Source of the DNA: JAWVFM01 sp963739355
GTDB taxonomy: Bacteria; Actinomycetota; Thermoleophilia; Solirubrobacterales; 70-9
DNA length: 64,000 nucleotides
NCBI GenBank assembly: GCA_963739355.1
Contig: CAVUAD010000007.1
Span: 930,001-994,000 of the forward strand
Reading direction: 5' to 3'
Part shown: one piece after another, positions 8,669-16,953 of the stretch
Position numbering within the stretch: the first letter of the stretch is position 1
How the letters are laid out: every line of letters begins with the position of its first letter
Notes under the pieces: model-generated
Told to the model about the DNA's origin: nothing
Database searches by the model: none
The model's input: only the letters and a program-made list of their open reading frames with translations
Position numbers and translations under genes: made by a program

Positions 8669-9706
8669 GTGCCGATCTCACCTGAAGTGCCGCACACAAT
8701 CCCGGCGATGCCGCTCGCGGAGCGCGTGCGGTCCTGGGAGGCAGCGTACCTCTGGGAGCTCGCGACGCCCTCGTACCCGGCGCAGCGCCTGGTGCCCGAG
8801 GAGGACAGCCCGCACCGCACGCCGTTTCAGCGCGATCGCGACCGGATCGTCCACTCCAAGGCCTTTCGCCGCCTGAAGCACAAGACCCAGGTCTTCATCG
8901 CGCCCGAGGGCGACCACTACCGGACCCGGCTCACCCACACGCTCGAGACGTGCGGGATCGCGCGCGGGGTCTCACGGGCCCTCGGGCTGAACGAGGACCT
9001 CACCGAGGCGATCGGGCTCGGGCACGACCTCGGCCACCCGCCGTTCGGGCACATCGGCGAGGAGACGCTCGACACCGCCCTGAAGGAGCGGCTCGGCAGC
9101 GGCTTCAAGCACAACGAGCACTCCCTGCGGGTGGTCGACCACCTCGAGCGCGACGGCCACGGGCTGAACCTCACCGAGCAGGTCCGCGACGGGATCCTCA
9201 ACCACACCGGCTCGGCAAAGCCGGCCACGCTGGAGGGCCGCGTGGTCCGCCTCGTCGACCGCGTCGCCTACATCAACCACGACATCGACGACGCCGTGCG
9301 CGCGGGGATCCTGGCCGAGGCGGACCTGCCGCACGCCGAGATCGAGCTGCTCGGGCCCACCGGCTCCAAGCGCATCGACACGCTGGTGACGGACCTCGTC
9401 GCGCGCTCCCGCGAGGCCGGCGACATCGTCCAGGGCGAGGAGATCGGCGGGGCCATGCTTCGCCTCCGCAAGTTCATGTTCGAGAGCGTCTACCTCGGCC
9501 CGGAGGCTCGCAGCGAGCACGACCGCGTGCGCATGACGCTGAACGGGCTCCTCGACCACTACTTCGCGCACCCCGAGGACGTCCCGGCCACGGCGCCGGG
9601 CGCCGACGAGCGCCAGCGCGTGGTCGACTACGTGGCGGGAATGACCGACCGCTTCTGCATCGCGACCTTCCGCCGCCTCGCCCTGCCGGAGGAGTCGAAG
9701 CTGTGA
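8669..9706 (+). CDS. dgt: dGTPase-like HD-domain triphosphohydrolase
   Basis: HD-superfamily enzyme that hydrolyses dNTPs (typically dGTP to deoxyguanosine and triphosphate), helping to set nucleotide pools. Family marks are HRTPFQRDRDRIVHSKAFRR, then KTQVF, the metal-binding His in TRLTHTLE, the HD pair in GLGHDLGHPPFGHIGE, and a second Asp in LVDRVAYINHDIDDA. It is 345 residues, matching the shorter dGTPase subfamily of actinobacteria and clostridia. GTG 8669 is used; ATG 8708 is a plausible internal start, and neither has a clear Shine-Dalgarno. It lies directly upstream of dnaG, so the two probably share a transcript. Confidence 0.88.
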   Translation: MPISPEVPHTIPAMPLAERVRSWEAAYLWELATPSYPAQRLVPEEDSPHRTPFQRDRDRIVHSKAFRRLKHKTQVFIAPEGDHYRTRLTHTLETCGIARGVSRALGLNEDLTEAIGLGHDLGHPPFGHIGEETLDTALKERLGSGFKHNEHSLRVVDHLERDGHGLNLTEQVRDGILNHTGSAKPATLEGRVVRLVDRVAYINHDIDDAVRAGILAEADLPHAEIELLGPTGSKRIDTLVTDLVARSREAGDIVQGEEIGGAMLRLRKFMFESVYLGPEARSEHDRVRMTLNGLLDHYFAHPEDVPATAPGADERQRVVDYVAGMTDRFCIATFRRLALPEESKL

Positions 9707-9764
9707 GGCGGAGGCTCGAACGAGGAGAAGTGGCTCTGGCCGAAGCCGAATGGAAGTGTTCGTG

Positions 9765-11570
9765 ATGGCCGGCGGGATGTTCGCCGAGGGCACGGTCGAG
9801 CAGGTCAAGGAGGCCGCCGACATCGTCGAGGTGATCTCCGCGCACACCGAGCTCCGCCGCTCCGGGGAGCGCTGGACCGGGCTCTGCCCGTTCCACGAGG
9901 AGCGCTCGCCATCGTTCTCGGTGGACGCCCACCAGGGCCTCTACCACTGCTTCGGCTGCGGGGTGGGCGGCGACATCATCAAGTTCGTCTCGGAGATGGA
10001 CGGGCTCTCGTTTCCCGAGGCGGTCGAGTCGCTGGCGGACCGCTTCGGCGTCGAGATCAAGCGCGAGCAGCTCGATCCGCGGGCCGAGGAGGCCCGCAAG
10101 CGCCGCGTCCGGCTCGGCGAGCTGCTCGAGCGCACCGGCGAGTTCTACGCGTCGTTCCTGCGCGACTCGCCAAAGGCGGCGAAGGCGCGCGAGTACCTGC
10201 GATCCCGCGGGCTGGGCGAGGAGGTCATGGAGGAGTTCGGCGTGGGCTTCGCGCCCAAGCCATGGGACACGGTGCTTCTTCGCGGGCAGGAGGCCGGCTA
10301 CTCGGTCGACGAGCTGATCGGCGCCGGGCTCGTGAAGAAGAACTCCAAGGGCAACCCCTACGACCACTTCCGCGGGCGTATCACCTTCCCCATCCGCGAC
10401 GCACGCGGCCACGTCCAGGGCTTCGGCGCGCGGGCGATGGAGCCGGGCGAGAAGGCCAAATACATCAACTCGCCGGAGAGCGAGCTCTACCGCAAGTCCC
10501 GCACGCTCTTCGGCATCCACGTCGCGCGCGCCACGATCGCCAAGCGGGGAAGGGCGGTGGTGGTGGAGGGCTACACGGACGTCCTGGCGGCACACCAGGC
10601 CGGGATCACGGAGACGGTCGCCGTGATGGGCACGGCGATCACTCCCGAGCAGCTGAAGCTGCTGGCCCGGGACACCGAGGAGGTGATCCTGGCTCTCGAC
10701 GCGGATCGCGCGGGCCGCGAGGCGATGCTGCGCGCCCGCCGCGTGAGCGGAGCGTCCAAGCTGAGCCTGCGCGTGGCCGCCATGCCCGCCGGCGAGGACC
10801 CCGCGGACATCCTGGATGGGGCGCGGCCCGGCGACGCCGCGGCCAAGCGGATGACCGAGATACTCGAGGCGGCCGTCGAGATGACCACGTTCCATGTTCG
10901 CAAGGTCCTCGACGAGGCCGACCTGAGCTCGCCGGCGGGGCGCGACCGGGCGCTGGACGAGGTCGTGCCGGTGCTCGCCGGCATGGGGGAGACCATCACC
11001 CGCGACGAGCTGGAGCGGGAGGTCGCAAAGCGCCTCCAGGCCGATCCGGAGCTTGTCCGCAGGCGCGTTCGCGGCGGCAGGGCGCCCGAGCCGACCACCT
11101 CCACTCCGGTCCAGTCGAGGCCGAAGACCGGCGCGCCCCGGGTCCTCGGCGAGCGCGAGCGGCGCGAGCGGCGCCTCTTCGCGATGTGCGTTGCTGAGCC
11201 CGAGCTGGGCGAGGAGTTCCTGGAGCGCCTGAAGGAGCTCTCGCTCTCCTCGCCGCTTGCCGAGCGCGGCCGCGCCTGGCTGGAGGCGAACCTCCGCGAC
11301 CCCACCTCGCAGCTTCCTCGCGACGACGACGAGCTCGTCTCGCTGGTCGTGGAGGCCGTCACCGACTCCGAGCGCGAGCCCGCCAACCGCGACTCCATGG
11401 AGTTCCACCTCCTCGGCGTTCAGCTTGCCGCCACCGACGATCGGATCGCCGAGGCCACGGGAGAGGAGCTGCGCGCGCTTCAGAAGCAGAAGGGCGAGTT
11501 CAAGGAGCGGTTGGCCCGGTTCCGTGCTCCGGGCTCCGCGGCGCTGGTGAGGTCCTCTCCGGGCGCGTAG
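9765..11570 (+). CDS. dnaG: DNA primase
   Basis: Synthesises RNA primers at the replication fork with DnaB helicase. An N-terminal CHC2 zinc finger is visible (GLCPFHEERSPSFSV ... YHCFGCGVGGD), followed by the catalytic core and a TOPRIM domain with VVVEGYTDVLAAHQ and the acidic LALDADRAGREA. The C-terminal third is the variable helicase-binding region. About 601 residues. ATG 9765 has GGAAG at a proper distance; ATG 9750 is in frame and slightly longer. A tRNA-Asn gene follows. Confidence 0.95.
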   Translation: MAGGMFAEGTVEQVKEAADIVEVISAHTELRRSGERWTGLCPFHEERSPSFSVDAHQGLYHCFGCGVGGDIIKFVSEMDGLSFPEAVESLADRFGVEIKREQLDPRAEEARKRRVRLGELLERTGEFYASFLRDSPKAAKAREYLRSRGLGEEVMEEFGVGFAPKPWDTVLLRGQEAGYSVDELIGAGLVKKNSKGNPYDHFRGRITFPIRDARGHVQGFGARAMEPGEKAKYINSPESELYRKSRTLFGIHVARATIAKRGRAVVVEGYTDVLAAHQAGITETVAVMGTAITPEQLKLLARDTEEVILALDADRAGREAMLRARRVSGASKLSLRVAAMPAGEDPADILDGARPGDAAAKRMTEILEAAVEMTTFHVRKVLDEADLSSPAGRDRALDEVVPVLAGMGETITRDELEREVAKRLQADPELVRRRVRGGRAPEPTTSTPVQSRPKTGAPRVLGERERRERRLFAMCVAEPELGEEFLERLKELSLSSPLAERGRAWLEANLRDPTSQLPRDDDELVSLVVEAVTDSEREPANRDSMEFHLLGVQLAATDDRIAEATGEELRALQKQKGEFKERLARFRAPGSAALVRSSPGA

Positions 11571-11589
11571 CGGCCGGCGGCGGCTAACG

Positions 11590-11595
11590 TAGACT
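11590..11595 (+). promoter_or_regulatory. Putative -10 element for tRNA-Asn
   Basis: TAGACT sits just after the dnaG stop and 41 bases before the tRNA. It is identical to the hexamers before pyrG and the gene at 16382. No convincing -35 is seen. Confidence 0.35.
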
Positions 11596-11636
11596 GGCCC
11601 GCTGCCTCAAGTCCTTTGCGGAGGGCGGGCACCCGT

Positions 11637-11709
11637 TCCGGGGTAGCTCAATCGGCAGAGCGATCGGCTGTTAACCGATAGGTTGTGGGTTCGAGTCCCA
11701 CCCCCGGAG
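11637..11709 (+). tRNA. tRNA-Asn (anticodon GUU)
   Basis: A complete cloverleaf can be drawn. Acceptor TCCGGGG (11637-11643) pairs with CCCCGGA (11702-11708). The anticodon stem ATCGG/CCGAT frames the loop CTGTTAA with anticodon GTT at 11670-11672. The T arm is GTGGG-TTCGAGT-CCCAC. The discriminator base is G, as expected for tRNA-Asn. CCA is not encoded. Confidence 0.97.
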
Positions 11710-11730
11710 CTTCTCGCCCGCGGCGGCCGA

Positions 11731-12936
11731 TCAGGGTAGGGTCGCCAGGGCCTCGACGAGCTCCGCGCCCCGCTCGGTGCCGTCGTGGCGCTCGCTCCAG
11801 GCGGCGATCTCGCGTGCCCTATCGAGGAACGCCGCATCACCCAGGATCCTGCGCACGGCCCACCGGACCGGACCCGGCTTCGCGACCCTGCGCGGCATCG
11901 CCAGGCCGGCGCCCGCCCAGGCCACGCGAGCCCCGTTCTCGGCCATGTCACCGGCTGACCCGCACGACAGCACCGGTGCCCCGCTCGCGAGCGCGCGGGC
12001 GACGGTGCCGTGCCCGCCGTGGCAGACGACCAGGTCCGCCGCGCCCATCACCTGCGAGTAGGAGGCCCAGGGCACCACGCGGGCGTTCGCCGGGACGTCG
12101 AGGGCGGGATCCCGGCCGCCGCGCAGATTCGTCGTGGCGAGGACGCGCACGGGCTCGCCGGCAAGCCCGTCGAGCGTCGCGCGGATCAGACCCAGCTTCT
12201 CGTCCTTGGACGTGCTCGGCGCGACCACCACAAGCGGGCCGTCGCCGGCCGGCACCTCGACGTCGGGGTAGGGCATCTCGAAGAACATCGGGCCGGTCAC
12301 CTCGACGTCCGCCGGCCAGCGCCGGGGGTACTCGAGCTGGGGAAACGTCGCGACCATCGCGAGGGCGGTGCTGATCCCGGCGTGATGCTCGCTTGCCGGC
12401 GCCAGTCCCAGCTCCGCCCGCGTTTCGTTGTGCTCGCGAAGCCCGCGATCGAGTCCCGCCCTGAACACGCCGGCGCCGCGACGCCAGGCGGCTCGTCCCA
12501 GCGTCGTGCGGGGCGGCCGCGCCCCGAAGCCGAAGAAGGGCAGCCCGGGCTCGCCAACCGGGTACACGTGGGGAATCAGCGTCGCGGTGCGCACCCCGGC
12601 CAGCTCGGCGGCCAGCGCGGGCGCGCTGGTGAGGATGTCGCTGACCACGACATCGGGCGCGAGCTCTTCCAGCAGCGGCAGGAGCGCCGTGGCCGCGGCC
12701 GCGATCGACGGCACCGACTCATCCGGCTCGACGACTCCCGCGAACGCCCGGTACTCCTGCGCGGCCGCGAACTCCAGGCCCTCGCTCGTGACCGGCTCGC
12801 GCCATTGCTCCCAGGTCTCGACGACCACACGGTGCCCGCGCGCCGCCAGGGTGCGCGCAAGGGCGATGGCCGGGAACGCGTGGCCGGCGTCGCCGAACGC
12901 CGCGACCAGGATCCGCAGCCTTCGTGGCTCGCTCAC
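11731..12936 (-). CDS. GT1-family (UGT/MGT-like) glycosyltransferase
   Basis: A 401-residue GT-B fold glycosyltransferase of the macrolide/UDP-glycosyltransferase type. The N-terminal domain starts ILVAAFGDAGHAFPAIALA, the acceptor-binding fold of this family. The C-terminal domain contains NARVVPWASYSQVMGAADLV and VCHGGHGTVARALASGAPVL, the His-Gly-Gly donor phosphate loop. These enzymes transfer sugars from NDP-sugars to small lipophilic acceptors. The acceptor is unknown and no biosynthetic cluster lies around it. It is convergent with the tRNA-Asn/dnaG side and divergent from the gene at 13008. Confidence 0.82.
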   Translation of the reverse strand: MSEPRRLRILVAAFGDAGHAFPAIALARTLAARGHRVVVETWEQWREPVTSEGLEFAAAQEYRAFAGVVEPDESVPSIAAAATALLPLLEELAPDVVVSDILTSAPALAAELAGVRTATLIPHVYPVGEPGLPFFGFGARPPRTTLGRAAWRRGAGVFRAGLDRGLREHNETRAELGLAPASEHHAGISTALAMVATFPQLEYPRRWPADVEVTGPMFFEMPYPDVEVPAGDGPLVVVAPSTSKDEKLGLIRATLDGLAGEPVRVLATTNLRGGRDPALDVPANARVVPWASYSQVMGAADLVVCHGGHGTVARALASGAPVLSCGSAGDMAENGARVAWAGAGLAMPRRVAKPGPVRWAVRRILGDAAFLDRAREIAAWSERHDGTERGAELVEALATLP

Positions 12937-12994
12937 GGCTGCAAGGTCCCGTTCGGCCCACCCCTCGCGGCCCCAAATCCCCGCGGGGAGGCGG

Positions 12995-13000
12995 TATCCC
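12995..13000 (+). promoter_or_regulatory. Putative leaderless -10 hexamer
   Basis: TATCCC ends seven bases before ATG 13008, the spacing seen at many genes of this window that lack a Shine-Dalgarno. Confidence 0.3.
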
Positions 13001-13007
13001 TTCGGCG

Positions 13008-13640
13008 ATGGCTCGTTCCCCCTACCGCAACCCGGCGCAGCGGCTGCGAACCGCCGTCGACTCGCTTCCCGACCGTACGAAGGTCGCGATGCTGAGCGGG
13101 ATCGAGCGCAACCGGATCATCGTCGGCGCCTACGTGGACCCGCGCTCGGGGGGAATCTGCCCGATGCTCGCCGCGCATCGCAACGGCGGCCGGACCAGCC
13201 TCGCGAGCTTCGCGGTTGCCTGGGACTGCTACACGGGCGCCAAGCGGCCGCGCCTCGCCAAGCGCCGCGAGGTGGCGACGCTGGTCACCCTGCTGCGCGC
13301 CAGCCTGGCCGAAGGCTCGATCGGCTCGGCGGGTGGCGGCTCGATCGCCGAGGCGGCACGGACGATCCGCGCTGAGCGCGCCGAGTTCGCCGCACTCGAG
13401 GCCCGCGAGGCCGCGGCGGCCTTCCAGCCTCCGGAGCCCGCGGACCAGGAGCCGAGGGTCAGCCGCCGGCGTCAGGGCGCCGAGCGGGCGGCGGAACTTC
13501 GCGACCGCCTGCGCTTCGCCTGGCGAAAGCCGCGTGGCCGTACGGACGACTTCAAGGACCTGGTCTCCGCCGCGGAGGCGGAGCTCTCCCTCACGGTTGC
13601 CGGCGACACGCCGGACGCTCAGCCCGCACACACTCGCTGA
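13008..13640 (+). CDS. Conserved-looking hypothetical protein, 210 aa
   Basis: I do not recognise the family. The N-terminal 100 residues look like a folded globular domain (YRNPAQRLRTAVDSLPDRTK, then IVGAYVDPRSGGICPMLAAH and FAVAWDCYTGAKRPR). The C-terminal half is helical and rich in Ala/Glu/Arg, with a probable coiled region and a basic linker. No signal peptide and no membrane segment. ATG 13008 is preferred over in-frame upstream codons because it has TATCCC at the common seven-base spacing. Strong GC3 bias supports real coding. It stands divergent from the GT1 gene. Confidence 0.65.
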   Translation: MARSPYRNPAQRLRTAVDSLPDRTKVAMLSGIERNRIIVGAYVDPRSGGICPMLAAHRNGGRTSLASFAVAWDCYTGAKRPRLAKRREVATLVTLLRASLAEGSIGSAGGGSIAEAARTIRAERAEFAALEAREAAAAFQPPEPADQEPRVSRRRQGAERAAELRDRLRFAWRKPRGRTDDFKDLVSAAEAELSLTVAGDTPDAQPAHTR

Positions 13641-13662
13641 CCCGCTCCTCCCGGAGAGAGCC

Positions 13663-14397
13663 TCAGCCGCCGAGGTCGAGGCCCTCGCCGGGACGCGTGA
13701 AGACGATCTCCGGAACCAGGCAGGCCGGCGACGTGCGCAGCAGGAACCGCACCGACTCGGCGATGTCGTCTGGGCGGATCATCGCGTCGGCCTCCACGGA
13801 GCCCTTGGCGAATTCGGTCATCGGCGTATCGACGAAGCCGGGGCAGAGCGCGGTGACCTGGATCCCCTTGCCTTCGAGCTCCTTCTGCGTCGCCTGGCTG
13901 AAGCTCACCACGCCGCCCTTGGTCGCCGAGTAGACGGAGAGCCAGCCCTGCCCGGACTTGCCGGCGATGGAGGCCGTGTTGACGATCAGCGCCTTGCCGT
14001 GCTCGGCGCCCGCCTCCATCAGCATCGCGACGCACTCGCGCGTGGCGATGATCACCGAACGGAGGTTCACGCCGATCTGCATGTCGAGGTGCTTGGTCTG
14101 GATGTCGCCCATCGGCTGGCCGATGCCGACGCCCGCGTTGTTGGCGAGCACGTCCAGGCGCCCGAAGCGCTCGCCGTGCGAGGCGACGATCGCCTTCACC
14201 TCGTCCTCGTTCGCCATGTTGGCGGCCACGTGGTTGACGTCGATGCCCTCCGCTCGCAGGCCCTCCGCCGCGGCCTCGAGCTTCTCGGAACGGCGGGCCG
14301 AGATCGTCACGCCGTAGCCGTCCTCGCCCAGGGCGCGGGCAATCGCCAGGCCGATTCCGCTGGAACCACCGCTTACCAGGGCCGCCCTATCCGCCAC
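13663..14397 (-). CDS. Short-chain dehydrogenase/reductase (SDR)
   Basis: A 244-residue classical SDR, a cytosolic NAD(P)-dependent oxidoreductase. The Rossmann glycine motif is ALVSGGSSGIGLAIA, the NNAG motif is VLANNAGVGIG, and the catalytic set is Ser in VNTASIAGKSG with Tyr-x-x-x-Lys in YSATKGG. PGFVDTPM follows in the usual place. Start GTG 14397 is marked by a strong AGGAGG (complement of 14405-14410), so this gene uses a normal leader, unlike many neighbours. The substrate is unknown. Confidence 0.88.
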   Translation of the reverse strand: MADRAALVSGGSSGIGLAIARALGEDGYGVTISARRSEKLEAAAEGLRAEGIDVNHVAANMANEDEVKAIVASHGERFGRLDVLANNAGVGIGQPMGDIQTKHLDMQIGVNLRSVIIATRECVAMLMEAGAEHGKALIVNTASIAGKSGQGWLSVYSATKGGVVSFSQATQKELEGKGIQVTALCPGFVDTPMTEFAKGSVEADAMIRPDDIAESVRFLLRTSPACLVPEIVFTRPGEGLDLGG

Positions 14398-14490
14398 GTT
14401 CGATCCTCCTAGATTCGCCGTCCAAGACGGCGCCACCCTACCGGGGGAGGGCTCGAGCAGGCGCTTAAGGTGTCGATAAGAGGATGTCCC

Positions 14491-14496
14491 TACGAT
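14491..14496 (+). promoter_or_regulatory. Putative leaderless -10 hexamer
   Basis: TACGAT ends seven bases before GTG 14504 of the lipoprotein gene; no Shine-Dalgarno is present. Confidence 0.45.
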
Positions 14497-14503
14497 TCCC
14501 CGC

Positions 14504-15496
14504 GTGACTTCGATGCGACCGCGCCGCTGGCAGGGAGCGACGTTGGCGGCCCTCGCGCTGTCCGCCGGCGGCCTGCTCGTGATCGGGTGCGGCTCCTCTT
14601 CGTCCGACCCGCCCCCGGCGTTCCCGAGCGCGAACGGCAAGTCCCTCGACCAGGTTCTCTCGAGCGAGTCCCAGGATCAGAACCTGGTCGTCGCGCCGAC
14701 CGGCTCGGTCTACGCGAAGGGCATGAACCGCTTCGGGTTCGGCATCTTCAAGGTCGACAACTCCCCGGTCGAGAACGCCGACGTCGCCGTCTACGCGCAG
14801 TCCACGTCGGGTGGCAAGACCGTCGGGCCGATCCCGGCGCGCTGGGAGTCGTTGGCCACCGAGAGGAAGTACGAGGCCAAGAGCACGCGAACCGACCCGG
14901 ACGCCGCCCAGGGCCTCTACGTGGCGAACGTGCCGATGGACGAGGACGGCCCCTGGAACCTCGTCGTTGTCGTCCGCAACGGGGACCAGTTCTCCTCCGC
15001 TCGCGTCAACACCTCGCTGCTGGTCGGCAAGCCGAACAGCATCCCGGAGGTCGGGCAGAAGGCCGTCGACATGCACACGCTCACCGCTGCCGACGTCCAC
15101 GGAGACATCAGCGAGATCGACACCCGCGACCCCCACGACGACATGCACGCGGTCGACCTCCACGACGTCCTCGGCAAGAAGCCGGTGGTCCTGCTCTTCG
15201 CGACCCCGGCCCTCTGCCAGAGCCGGGTCTGCGGCCCGGTGGTCGACATCGCCGAGCAGGTGGAGCACGAGCCGGACAGCAAGGGCATCGACTTCATCCA
15301 CCAGGAGATCTACAACGACAACAGGATCAACAAGGGCCTTCGCCCGCAGGTCACGGACTACGGCCTGCGCACCGAGCCCTGGCTCTTCGTGATCAGCAAG
15401 GACGGAACCGTCAGTACCCGCATCGAGGGCGCCTTCGACCTCAGCGAGCTCCAGGCGGCCGTCAAGAAGGTCTCGCCTGAGACCAGCTCCGGCTAG
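14504..15496 (+). CDS. Predicted lipoprotein with a thioredoxin-like C-terminal domain
   Basis: 330 residues with a twin-basic N-terminus, a hydrophobic core and the lipobox LVIGC, which predicts lipidation at Cys29 and anchoring outside the cell membrane. An immunoglobulin-like beta region (about 70-175) is followed by a thioredoxin-like fold (about 210-325) with KPVVLLFATPALCQSRVC. The redox-like cysteines are Cys238 and Cys243, separated by four residues and not the classic CxxC, so disulfide exchange is uncertain; a SCO1/peroxiredoxin-like role is possible. The stop overlaps the 3' end of the convergent methyltransferase by four bases. Confidence 0.7.
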   Translation: MTSMRPRRWQGATLAALALSAGGLLVIGCGSSSSDPPPAFPSANGKSLDQVLSSESQDQNLVVAPTGSVYAKGMNRFGFGIFKVDNSPVENADVAVYAQSTSGGKTVGPIPARWESLATERKYEAKSTRTDPDAAQGLYVANVPMDEDGPWNLVVVVRNGDQFSSARVNTSLLVGKPNSIPEVGQKAVDMHTLTAADVHGDISEIDTRDPHDDMHAVDLHDVLGKKPVVLLFATPALCQSRVCGPVVDIAEQVEHEPDSKGIDFIHQEIYNDNRINKGLRPQVTDYGLRTEPWLFVISKDGTVSTRIEGAFDLSELQAAVKKVSPETSSG

Positions 15497-16347
15497 GCGG
15501 CCGGCCCGGCCTCGATCACCCGCACCATGCTCGCGCCGCGCTCGTCGAGGTCGGCGAGGCGGTCGGCGTAGTCAAGCGGGCGGTGTAGCGCCACCTCGCC
15601 GAACCCGGCACCCACCAGCGCTGCCCTGGCGTCGTCCTCCGTGCTGAAGTGCGGGTGAACGCGGCCGCGCACGAAGGCCGAGAGCGCGACGCGGAAGGCG
15701 TCGGCGCGCACCCCGCCGGCCTCGTCCTCCAGGTGCAGGTCCGACAGGTAGACGCCGGAAGGGAAGCAGGAGAGGGTGGAGGCTGTCCGCCGCCAGAGTC
15801 CGCTGAGGCTTCCCGGGTCCAGGTAGTGGACGAGCCCCTCCGTCACGACCGCCAGGCCGCGCTCCGGGTCGAGGCCGGCGGCGATCCCGGCCACGCTTGC
15901 GGGCCCACTCTCCGCGAGCGCGTCGATGTCCTCGACACGATGGTGATCGGAGAGCGAGCCGATCTCCTCGAGCGCCTCGCGCTTTCGCCTCGCCATCGCC
16001 GGCAGGTCCGCCTCGACGTAGGTGATCTGGTCGCCGTGGCGGCTCGCAAACCGCCAGCCGCGCGGCGACATGCCGCAGGCGATCTCCAGCACCTGCTCGA
16101 CCTGGCCGGAGGAGATCCGCTCCTCCAGCAGCAGGTCGATCAGGAGGTGGCGGGCGAGGAGGAAGCCCTCGATGTTGGTCCCGACCACGACCTTCGAGAC
16201 CGCCATGGACGGCCGCATCGAGTCGAAGAAGATCCGGCCCGTCCAGGTAGTCAGCGCGGGGTGCGAGAGCCCGTTCTTGGCCCAGACATAGCCCGTGTAG
16301 TGGGCGGTCGGGCTGATCGCGTCGGAGCCCTCGGTCGTCTCGCTCAC
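15493..16347 (-). CDS. Class I SAM-dependent methyltransferase, LCM-like
   Basis: A 284-residue methyltransferase resembling the leucine-carboxyl-methyltransferase (LCM/PPM1) family of actinobacteria. Motif I is VLEIACGMSPRGWRF, followed by the acidic strand TYVEADLPAMARRKR and a later VVTEGLVHYLDP that fits the family's E-G-L-x-x-Y-L element. It would use S-adenosylmethionine; the acceptor is unknown. GTG 16347 is preceded at seven bases by TAGCCT (complement of 16355-16360) with no Shine-Dalgarno, so it is probably leaderless. Confidence 0.75.
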   Translation of the reverse strand: MSETTEGSDAISPTAHYTGYVWAKNGLSHPALTTWTGRIFFDSMRPSMAVSKVVVGTNIEGFLLARHLLIDLLLEERISSGQVEQVLEIACGMSPRGWRFASRHGDQITYVEADLPAMARRKREALEEIGSLSDHHRVEDIDALAESGPASVAGIAAGLDPERGLAVVTEGLVHYLDPGSLSGLWRRTASTLSCFPSGVYLSDLHLEDEAGGVRADAFRVALSAFVRGRVHPHFSTEDDARAALVGAGFGEVALHRPLDYADRLADLDERGASMVRVIEAGPAA

Positions 16348-16354
16348 GCGACGC

Positions 16355-16374
16355 AGGCTATTGCGTCATAGACT
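16355..16374. promoter_or_regulatory. Divergent pair of -10 hexamers for two apparently leaderless genes
   Basis: TAGCCT on the minus strand (16355-16360) ends seven bases before the start at 16347. TAGACT on the plus strand (16369-16374) ends seven bases before ATG 16382. Only eight bases separate the hexamers and the two start codons are 34 bases apart. Both genes lack a Shine-Dalgarno. Confidence 0.5.
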
Positions 16375-16381
16375 CAGCGGC

Positions 16382-16762
16382 ATGAAGGGCAGGCTTGCGT
16401 TTGCCGCCGCGCTCGTGGGTTTCGGGCTCGTGACGTCCGGCGCCTCGGCGCTCGCGCCCGCGGCTCGCCACCACACCGCTTCCGCGACCATCATGTTCAC
16501 GAGCGAAGCCTTCTTCGGCAAGGTCGCGTCGAGCGCAACCCGCTGCGAGGTCGGGCGGAAGGTGGAGCTCCTCATGGGCCCGACCGGGTTGCAGGAGGTG
16601 GTGGCCAGCGACGTCACCAGCTCCAACGGCGACTGGTACGTCACGCTGGACGCACCGCAGGCCGGCCACTACCAGGCAAAGGTCCTGCGCAAGACCTACA
16701 AGGTCCACGGCAGGAGGCACGTCTGCGATCCCGCCCGCTCCCCGGGCGTCGACGACGTCTGA
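16382..16762 (+). CDS. Small secreted protein
   Basis: 126 residues with a clear signal peptide (MKGRLAFAAALVGFGLV, then Ala-rich cleavage region near SGASALA). The mature part is about 100 residues, predicted to be beta-rich, with two cysteines (near TRCEVGRK and RHVCDPAR) that could form a disulfide. I do not recognise the family; it could be a small exported beta-sandwich protein. ATG 16382 has TAGACT seven bases upstream. Confidence 0.65.
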   Translation: MKGRLAFAAALVGFGLVTSGASALAPAARHHTASATIMFTSEAFFGKVASSATRCEVGRKVELLMGPTGLQEVVASDVTSSNGDWYVTLDAPQAGHYQAKVLRKTYKVHGRRHVCDPARSPGVDDV

Positions 16763-16798
16763 CGCCTCAGCCGTCCCACCGCCCTGCGATAATCGAAC

Positions 16799-16844
16799 CC
16801 CGGGCCGGTAGCTCAGCTGGTTAGAGCAGCGGACTCATAATCCG
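16799..16844 (+). repeat. attL: left 46-bp direct repeat = 5' half of tRNA(CAU)
   Basis: Identical to 26929-26974. From 16802 it reads as the first 43 bases of the tRNA (acceptor GGGCCGG, D arm, anticodon CAT) and then departs after TCCG inside the 3' arm of the anticodon stem. A GATAAT promoter-like hexamer (16788-16793) still stands in front. It is the host-side junction of the integrated element. Confidence 0.9.
16802..16844 (+). pseudogene. tRNA(CAU) 5' fragment
   Basis: First 43 bases of a tRNA gene broken at the anticodon stem by the integrated element. It lacks the variable loop, T arm and 3' acceptor strand, so no functional tRNA can form. Confidence 0.9.
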
Positions 16845-16894
16845 GCCCCGCGAAATGTTCGTCTCCGGCTTGCGAAAGCCATTTTCGGGGCCGG
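16842..16894. repeat. Inverted repeat just inside the left end
   Basis: CCGGCCCCG (16842-16850) is matched by CGGGGCCGG (16886-16894). The pairing continues imperfectly inward (CGAAATG against CATTTTC). It begins within the last three bases of the tRNA fragment. It could be a terminator for the broken tRNA transcript or a structural part of the attachment region. Confidence 0.5.
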
Positions 16895-16953
16895 ACGGCC
16901 CCTTAAACACCTCGCTCAGCTCCTCGCAATTTGCGAGCGATTACCCGGCGTTC

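Noticed and set aside
16802..16844. Left tRNA copy as a working tRNA gene
   Set aside because: It ends within the anticodon stem; the T arm and 3' acceptor strand are missing.
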